This document shows positions 1 through 5,722 of a stretch of 26,042 bases of DNA, piece after piece (the stretch's first letter is position 1; each line of letters opens with the position of its first letter). Source of the stretch: CAZPLZ01 sp964587525 (GTDB taxonomy: Bacteria > Oederibacteriota > CAKKQC01). The stretch covers positions 1-26,042 of the forward strand of contig CAZPLZ010000018.1 in NCBI GenBank assembly GCA_964587525.1, written 5' to 3'. A program made the position numbers and the translations under genes. Below the pieces are notes generated by a model, which saw only the letters and a program-made list of their open reading frames with translations, made no database searches and was not told the origin of the DNA.

Positions 1-164
1 ACCAGGTTCCCGAGCGTATCCGGGAGGAACCCGACGCCCCACGCAAACTGAGTTCCAGCGGGGGCGGTGAACGCGCCATACAGATAGGGGAGCGTGCTGG
101 CGCTGAGCACCACGGCACCGGCCCAGAGGTAGAATGTCGCTTTCTCGCGCGGCACGCCGATCAT
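1..164 (-). CDS. Multi-pass membrane protein, N-terminal fragment (runs off left edge)
   Basis: An open frame runs leftward from an ATG at 164 to the window edge without a stop (54 codons). It begins MIGVPREK, then a hydrophobic helix at about residues 9-28, then TLPYLYGAFTAPAGTQF. A short cytosolic leader, one helix and a Tyr/Pro-rich loop beginning 'LPYLYG..TAP.G' is the pattern I know from the first lumenal loop of large polytopic proteins of the ArnT/PMT-like or DUF2142-like kind, but too little is present to name the family. It diverges from the Kelch gene with 26 bp between the two chosen starts, so the promoters must overlap coding sequence. Its existence argues against the upstream ATG at 134 for the Kelch gene. 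No Shine-Dalgarno sequence is obvious. Confidence 0.6.
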   Translation of the reverse strand, partial: MIGVPREKATFYLWAGAVVLSASTLPYLYGAFTAPAGTQFAWGVGFLPDTLGNL

Positions 165-190
165 CTTACGGTAAAATACAGACAGTGAGC

Positions 191-3100
191 ATGCTCCGCC
201 TGATGAATTTCACTCCTGCCCGGCGGGCTTGGACATGGTGGATCGCGTTTTGGGTTCCTTTCGTCCTCCCGTTATATTGTTTTGCTGACACTTGGACTCC
301 GGCGGCGGCTATGCCCACCCCCCGGAAGTATCTTGCGGCCGCCAGCCCTTGGAGCGCCACCGTTTACGCCATCGGTGGGGAGACGAAGTATCTGCCGACC
401 GTCAAGGAGTACGATCCGTTACTCGACGAATGGAGGACCAAAGCGAGCATGACCACCGCGAGGGAGGACCTGGCGGTCGCGGTGGTGGGCACCAAGCTCT
501 ACGCGATCGGCGGTTTCAACGGCGCGTACCTGGATACGGTCGAAGAGTACGATCAAGTGACAGACACCTGGACGACCAAGGCCTCCCTGCCGGGCCCCCG
601 GGCCAATCTGGCGGCGGCGGTGGTGAACGTGGGAGGTGTTGACAAGCTCTACGCGATCGGCGGTTTCGGCGGCTTAAGCGGGACCATATTCTATTCCTCT
701 GTCCATGAGTATGATCCCGCCACAGACACATGGACATCAAAAACAAACATGCCGCTTGAGCGCACCAATCTTTCCGTTGGAGTCGTGAACGGAAAGATCT
801 ATGTTTTTGGAGGGAAAAGCCTCATAGGGGGTAGCGAGCAGATGAATAAAACTGTGTGGGAATACGATCCGGGTACGAACATTTGGACTCTGAAGAGCCT
901 CACATCATTTATAAACGAACCCCGGGTCGATATGGCGGCCGTCGTGCTGAACGACAAGATCTACGGGATTGGCGGAACCGACGGCGGCAACAACGTAACG
1001 ATGGATGTCGAGGCGTATGATCCCGCCCACTCATGTTTAGGCGGTACGGTCGAATCATGTGCGTGGCAGATAATAGCGGATATGCTGACTGCGCGAACCC
1101 GTCTCGCGGCCGGCACCGTCGGGGGAAAAATCTATGCGTTTGGAGGGAACAACGGTGCCCTACTTGCGACTGTCGAGGAGTTCGATCCAGGCGATGCGAT
1201 AGAGCCCTGGAAGCCCAAAGCCAGCATGCCGGAAAAGCAAGATGGCCTGGCGGTGGGTGTGATCGGTGGAAAAATTTACCTCGTCGGCGGATCAGCTTCC
1301 TACCTGGCTGCCAACGAGGCGTACGATGCGACCGGCGATGTGTGGACCGGCAGAGCACCTATGCCGACAGCCCGGGCGGGTCCGGGGGTTGGCGCCCCGG
1401 GAAATGGCAAGCTGTATGCGATTGGCGGGTTCAACGGCACGTACTTGGATACCGTCGAGGAATATGACCGAGCCACGAGCCCTCCGCTGGGTACCTGGAC
1501 GGCCAAGGCACCTATGCCCACGCCGCGTGCGTATCTGACCGTGGTGTCGGTCAACGGCAAGCTTTACGCCATTGGTGGCTCGAGTGGCACCACGTTCTAT
1601 GCCTCGGTGGAGGAGTACGATCCAGCCACCGATGCCTGGTCATCCAAAGCTCCGATGCCTACCCCGAGATTTCTGCACTCTGCGGTCGAGGTGAACGGAA
1701 AAATTTACGTGATCGGTGGGATCACCGCGCTGTTCGGGGGTGCCACTAACCAGAACGTTAAGGTCATCTATCTGGACACCGTTGAGATCTATGATCCGGC
1801 CACCGATTCCTGGACGACCGGGAGCCTGATGCCCACACCACGTGGGTCAGCCGGGGCTGCCTCACCAGGCAATGACATGATTTACGTCGCGGGAGGATTT
1901 GACGGGTCGGTGTCCCATATCACCACCGAACGGTACAATCCGCAGATTAACCAATGGGATAAGCGCGCCTCACTGGGGAACCCCGGTCCGCCGCCCAACG
2001 GGCGCCACGGGCTGGCGGTGGTTGCCCCGCTGATGTCCACGTCGGTTTTCGCCATCGGAGGGGAATACACGACCGCGGCGGGATTTGTGGCAAACAACTG
2101 GAGCACCTCAGGAACGGTGTACGTTGCGGTCGAGGCGTACCAGCGGGATCCGGCCACCCTCGCCGCGTCGCTCGCTGTGGAGCCGAATCCGGCCGCGGTC
2201 GGCAAGGCTGTCAGCGTGGTGCTGACCCTCACCAACACTGGCGATGCGGTGGCGAACATTGACACGCTGGACTTTGGGATCAATGCCGCCACAGCGGCGG
2301 TGACACCCACCGGTGGCCCGGCCCCGGCTGTTCCCTTCGCGCTTACGCCGGGCGAGTCAACTCTCGTGACCTGGACGTACGACGTGACGAGCGCCGGCGA
2401 GGTGTGGTGGTCCGCCACAACTTCCGGCACCGACAGCGAAACGGGCCTCCCCGTCTCCGCCGTGGCGGATGGGACGGAGCTGGAGGCCGCGTCCCAGGTG
2501 ACGCTTGTCTCCTCGCTGCATATCTACCCCCTACCGCTGGCTGCTGGCGGTGTGCTCACGGTGAGCTTCACGGTGACCAACACCAGTGCGGTGAGTGCGC
2601 TGAATGTCAAACCTACGTTGGCGGTGGAGGTAGGAGCCTCGCTCGTCACACTGCGCAGCGGCCCAGAGCCGCCGGACCTGTCGGCTCTTGCGGCTGCTTC
2701 AGCAACAACCTTCATGTGGACCTATTCGGTTTCCGGATCAGGCCACGTGCGCTTCACCGCGACCGCCACAGGAAACGACCCAGGCCTGCTTTTCGGTGTG
2801 GTTGCGACGAGGGCCACGAAGTCCACTCAGCCCTCGGCGCCTACTGGGCTGAAGGCTGAGCAGGGCGACAGCCAGGTGACACTCACCTGGAACTTGAATC
2901 CTGCGGACGAGTTGATTAACGGCTATCAGATCTACCGCAGCTCGACGCCAGGCGTGCCGCCGGCATCAGCCAGCCTTGTTGCGACCGTTTCAGGCACGGT
3001 CAATGAGTACGAGGATAAAGGCTTGGTGAACGGCCAGGTCTACCGGTATCAGGTCGTTGCGGTGAACCCGGACGGGGCTGGTTCGCCATCGGTGGAGGTG

Positions 3101-3436
3101 ACGGTCAGGCCGGTTCAGTTGCCAGGCGTGTCCGGTGAGGTGCGCATCACCTCCACTGGCTCTAACCCGCTGTGGGCCAACCTGACCTTGGGTGAGCGTG
3201 TGCAAATCCTCGTCAACGTCCCCGCGGGGAACGGGACGCTCAAGCTGGCCGTGTACACGCTGGCGGGGGAGGAGGTGCGCATGGTGTTTCACGCCTCCGC
3301 GCCGCTCGGTCCCACGATCATCGAGTGGGACGGGCGGAATGCAAGGGGCAACCTGGTGGCCGCAGGCGGGTACCTGCTGGTGGTCCACCTCCCTGACGGC
3401 AGGCGGATCGTGAAAAAGATTGCAATATTGAAATGA
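191..3436 (+). CDS. Secreted Kelch double-propeller protein with Ig-like, FN3 and FlgD-type C-terminal domains
   Basis: About 1081 residues. A signal peptide (hydrophobic stretch WTWWIAFWVPFVLPLYCFA, cleavage before DTW) is followed by 12 Kelch blades, each with an (I/L/V)Y.(I/F/V)GG strand, a VEEYDP-type strand and a W about 6 residues later. Blades span about residues 58-650. Then come two CARDB-like Ig domains (about 656-767 and 770-879), one fibronectin type III domain (about 882-974; PSAPTGLKAEQG, then YQIYRS) and a C-terminal FlgD-like Ig domain (about 981-1081; LAVYTLAGEEVR, WDGRNARG, GGYLLVV). The latter type often serves as an outer-membrane secretion or anchoring tail in Bacteroidetes-like and candidate-phylum bacteria. 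Binding target is unknown. I place the start at 191 (203 also possible) because 134 would run into the divergent gene. A TAAAAT box at 172-177 could be the -10. The gene overlaps the barrel gene by ATGA. Confidence 0.9.
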   Translation: MLRLMNFTPARRAWTWWIAFWVPFVLPLYCFADTWTPAAAMPTPRKYLAAASPWSATVYAIGGETKYLPTVKEYDPLLDEWRTKASMTTAREDLAVAVVGTKLYAIGGFNGAYLDTVEEYDQVTDTWTTKASLPGPRANLAAAVVNVGGVDKLYAIGGFGGLSGTIFYSSVHEYDPATDTWTSKTNMPLERTNLSVGVVNGKIYVFGGKSLIGGSEQMNKTVWEYDPGTNIWTLKSLTSFINEPRVDMAAVVLNDKIYGIGGTDGGNNVTMDVEAYDPAHSCLGGTVESCAWQIIADMLTARTRLAAGTVGGKIYAFGGNNGALLATVEEFDPGDAIEPWKPKASMPEKQDGLAVGVIGGKIYLVGGSASYLAANEAYDATGDVWTGRAPMPTARAGPGVGAPGNGKLYAIGGFNGTYLDTVEEYDRATSPPLGTWTAKAPMPTPRAYLTVVSVNGKLYAIGGSSGTTFYASVEEYDPATDAWSSKAPMPTPRFLHSAVEVNGKIYVIGGITALFGGATNQNVKVIYLDTVEIYDPATDSWTTGSLMPTPRGSAGAASPGNDMIYVAGGFDGSVSHITTERYNPQINQWDKRASLGNPGPPPNGRHGLAVVAPLMSTSVFAIGGEYTTAAGFVANNWSTSGTVYVAVEAYQRDPATLAASLAVEPNPAAVGKAVSVVLTLTNTGDAVANIDTLDFGINAATAAVTPTGGPAPAVPFALTPGESTLVTWTYDVTSAGEVWWSATTSGTDSETGLPVSAVADGTELEAASQVTLVSSLHIYPLPLAAGGVLTVSFTVTNTSAVSALNVKPTLAVEVGASLVTLRSGPEPPDLSALAAASATTFMWTYSVSGSGHVRFTATATGNDPGLLFGVVATRATKSTQPSAPTGLKAEQGDSQVTLTWNLNPADELINGYQIYRSSTPGVPPASASLVATVSGTVNEYEDKGLVNGQVYRYQVVAVNPDGAGSPSVEVTVRPVQLPGVSGEVRITSTGSNPLWANLTLGERVQILVNVPAGNGTLKLAVYTLAGEEVRMVFHASAPLGPTIIEWDGRNARGNLVAAGGYLLVVHLPDGRRIVKKIAILK

Positions 3437-4500
3437 GTGCATGTCGAGTTATCCCTCCTCACCCTGCCCTCTCCCCCCAAAGGGGGGAGAGGGAGAAGGG
3501 TGAGGGGGGTTTTGCAATCCTCCTGGTTGCCGTGTTGCTGGCGCTGGTTCCTGGCTGGGGTCAAGCGGCGAGGGGGGATGGCTCCTCCGGGGGCATCCTG
3601 GCGCGGATGCCGGTGGGCGCCCGGTCCCTGGCGCTGGGCGGGTCGCACGGCACGCTCCCCGGTACACCAGAGGTGTTGCTTGTGAACCCGGCGGCGCTCG
3701 CCATGCTTGACACGCCCGCCGTGGTTGCTGCCTACCATCAGGGCGTAGAGGATATCACCTACAATGGGTTGCTCGTGGCCACACCGGTCAATTCCTGGCT
3801 GTCTTTCGGAGCGGGCGTTTCGACCCTCTCGGCGGGGGTTATTGAAGCTTACGATTACACGGGGAAGCGTTTTGAGAGGGACCTTGAGGAAGACCGGCTG
3901 TTCACCGGGGCTGCCGCGGCGCATTGGGGCTCGGTGGGATTCGGAGTCTCCTATAAATTCTTAAGCTCGCTCCTCCTTGGGGAGTTCGAGAGCAACGTTT
4001 CCATGCTTGACCTCGGAGCTGGGGTGCGGTTTGACCTGGGGCCGGGCCGGGAGCCGTGGATGGGGACAAGTCCCGACTGGCTGTACCTTGGATTTTCCGT
4101 GAACTCTCTGGGCGACTCCTTCCAGTACGACAGTCCTACCGGGGGGGCGGACCCTCCGCCGACCCAATACCGGTTCGGCCTGTCCATGGCCAAGACGCTG
4201 CGCAAGCGGCAGCAGGTCCTGGTGGCGGTCGCTATGGATGTGCCGCGGAGCACTGCCCGGCCAGAAGCTCGAGGGGGGGTGGAGATCAACTGGCCAGTGA
4301 GGCCTCTTGAGGTGAAGACCCGTGCTGGCATAAGGTTCCGCCGCGATGCCGGGACACTCTCCGCCGGGCTGGGCGTGCTGATCTACGGTGTGAACGTGGA
4401 TTACGCCTACCTGGCGGCTAATGAGCCGTTCGGCGCCACGCACCACTTCTCGTTGGGGTTCAGCCTTGGAAGCCTCCGACGGTGGGGGCAGGGGGGATGA
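3433..4500 (+). CDS. PorV/PorQ-like outer-membrane beta-barrel protein (UPF0164 type)
   Basis: 355 residues; the start overlaps the Kelch stop (ATGA at 3433-3436), so the two are translationally coupled. After an unusual basic leader comes a hydrophobic stretch FAILLVAVLLALVPGWGQA, then the signature of this family: MPVGARSLALGGS, NPAALAML, alternating amphipathic strands, and a final strand pair around VDYAYLAANEPFGATHHFSLGF. PorV-type barrels in Bacteroidetes act with type IX secretion substrates that carry C-terminal Ig-like tails; pairing with a FlgD-tailed surface protein fits a similar export or anchoring partnership, but this is inference and no other secretion genes are in view. Leader codons about 9-25 are encoded by an inverted repeat (3457-3505), and no alternative in-frame start leaves a complete signal peptide. 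The last 41 bp overlap the convergent MFS gene. Confidence 0.82.
   Translation: MSACRVIPPHPALSPQRGEREKGEGGFAILLVAVLLALVPGWGQAARGDGSSGGILARMPVGARSLALGGSHGTLPGTPEVLLVNPAALAMLDTPAVVAAYHQGVEDITYNGLLVATPVNSWLSFGAGVSTLSAGVIEAYDYTGKRFERDLEEDRLFTGAAAAHWGSVGFGVSYKFLSSLLLGEFESNVSMLDLGAGVRFDLGPGREPWMGTSPDWLYLGFSVNSLGDSFQYDSPTGGADPPPTQYRFGLSMAKTLRKRQQVLVAVAMDVPRSTARPEARGGVEINWPVRPLEVKTRAGIRFRRDAGTLSAGLGVLIYGVNVDYAYLAANEPFGATHHFSLGFSLGSLRRWGQGG
3457..3505. repeat. Imperfect palindrome (CCCTCTCCCC family) inside the barrel gene leader
   Basis: Left arm CCTCACCCTGCCCTCTCCCCCC, centre AAA, right arm with 12 perfectly paired bases next to the centre (GGGGGGAGAGGG), a small bulge (C against AGA), then nine more paired bases (AGGGTGAGG). 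It is in frame within the signal-peptide codons of the PorV-like gene and encodes HPALSPQRGEREKGEGG-like residues. A related, shorter copy lies at 5686-5712. This type of GC palindrome is a common dispersed repeat in bacterial genomes. Confidence 0.85.
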
Positions 4501-5665
4501 ACCGTCGGGCCGGGACGTGCCGGACCAACAGCATCTGAAGCACGCCGGCCAACCCGCCGAGGGAGCCGGCGATCCTCAACACCGGGAGCATTCCCACCTC
4601 GTCATACATGCGCCCGCCAAGAAACGCCCCTAGGGAGGCGCCCAATCCCATGATGGTTGAAAAAAACATCACCTGAGCGGTCCCGCGCAGCCGCTCCGGC
4701 ACCTCCCGTTGGACAAAGGTGACAGCGGCCGCATAGAAGAGCGCGAAGCTCACCCCGTGCAGGGTCTCCGTGATGAACAGCCAAGGGGAGTAGGTCATGA
4801 ACGACAGCAGCCACCAGCGCACGGTTCCCACCAGCAGTCCGGCCGTGATGAGCACTCCCGTGCCCCATCGCTCCACCAGGGGGCGGGCCAGGGTGAAGCA
4901 GCCGACCTCGGCCATGATCGGCAGAATCCAGAGCGCGCCGATGGCTAGCTCCGGTACCCCGATGGAATCCAGATAGATGGCCCTGAAGGACCAGCAGGCT
5001 GAGCTGCCGGTGGCGGCGAGGAGGAGCGTGAGCAGGAACATCCTGAAGTTGGGGAGCCGAAGCAAGTCCAGGACTGCGGAAAGTTTGAGGGTGCGATCGC
5101 CAGCCGGGATCGCTTGTAATGGGATGCCGGTTGCGAGAGAGGCGATGATCAGCGTGCAGGCGAGAAAGCATGGGAAGATGACCCAGAGGCCGAGTTTCCA
5201 AGCCAGGAAGCCGACGACCAAGCCGGCGACGGCGAATCCCAGGGACCCCCACCGCCGGTAGCCTCCGTACCCGTGCCGCGCCGCGCTGGTGACGGCTTTG
5301 GAGAAGGTCAGGGAGTCGAGGAGGGGGATCAGCGCGAGCCAGCCGGCACCCAAAACCGCGGCCATGGGGATCAGGTGAGCCAAGGATGAAGCCTGGCTGT
5401 AGGCTGTGAAAGAGATCCCCGCCAGGAGGGTGAGGCCGACCAGGAAAGCCGGTCGGTTGCTGGACCGGTCGAATTTCAAGCCGATGAAGGGGGTCACCAG
5501 CACCCCGGTCAGAGCGAACACGGAGGTCGTGATGCCGATGTCGGTCCCGGAGAACCCCTGCCGTTTCAGGAAAAGGTTGAGATACGTACCGTGGATGCAC
5601 TGCAGCCAGAACATCCAGAAGTACAGGTTGATGAATCTCAGTTCAAGCTTCCGTGGCGTGAGCAT
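4460..5665 (-). CDS. MFS transporter of the LacY/nucleoside-symporter-like (MFS_1_like) type
   Basis: 401 residues from the ATG at 5665 (MLTPRKLELRF), with about 12 hydrophobic helices. The motif YGGYRRWGSLGF at about 133-144, in the loop after helix 4, is characteristic of the LacY-like and nucleoside-symporter-like MFS group; the FDR after helix 2 (about 65-67) is the usual MFS loop motif. Substrate cannot be read from sequence, but the gene directly follows a secreted glycoside hydrolase on the same strand, so a sugar or oligosaccharide released by that enzyme is a reasonable guess. The frame stays open upstream to 5716, but those extra residues (MSPLPLWGEG...) are encoded by a palindromic repeat and are rejected. 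GAGAG lies about 10 nt before the chosen ATG. The 3' end overlaps the PorV-like gene by 41 bp, tail to tail. Confidence 0.88.
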   Translation of the reverse strand: MLTPRKLELRFINLYFWMFWLQCIHGTYLNLFLKRQGFSGTDIGITTSVFALTGVLVTPFIGLKFDRSSNRPAFLVGLTLLAGISFTAYSQASSLAHLIPMAAVLGAGWLALIPLLDSLTFSKAVTSAARHGYGGYRRWGSLGFAVAGLVVGFLAWKLGLWVIFPCFLACTLIIASLATGIPLQAIPAGDRTLKLSAVLDLLRLPNFRMFLLTLLLAATGSSACWSFRAIYLDSIGVPELAIGALWILPIMAEVGCFTLARPLVERWGTGVLITAGLLVGTVRWWLLSFMTYSPWLFITETLHGVSFALFYAAAVTFVQREVPERLRGTAQVMFFSTIMGLGASLGAFLGGRMYDEVGMLPVLRIAGSLGGLAGVLQMLLVRHVPARRFIPPAPTVGGFQG

Positions 5666-5685
5666 GGTGTGGGATCTCTCGATTG

Positions 5686-5712
5686 CCCCCTCTCCCCAAA
5701 GGGGAAGAGGGG
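5686..5712. repeat. Second, shorter copy of the CCCTCTCCCC palindrome
   Basis: CCCCCTCTCCCC, then AAA, then GGGGAAGAGGGG: arms of 12 bases with small mismatches and the same AAA centre as the copy at 3457-3505. It occupies most of the 57-bp gap between the glycoside hydrolase stop (5723) and the MFS start (5665). It could stabilise or attenuate the hydrolase mRNA. Confidence 0.8.
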
Positions 5713-5722
5713 ACATGCGAGC

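Noticed and set aside
134..190. Upstream ATG at 134 (with AGAGG 5 nt before) as the Kelch protein start
   Set aside because: It would add 19 non-signal-like residues and overlap head-on with the divergent membrane-protein ORF whose codons end in an ATG at 164.
5666..5716. Longer MFS start (MSPLPLWGEGAIERSHT...)
   Set aside because: Those codons are the palindromic repeat at 5686-5712; a conventional N-terminus begins at 5665.
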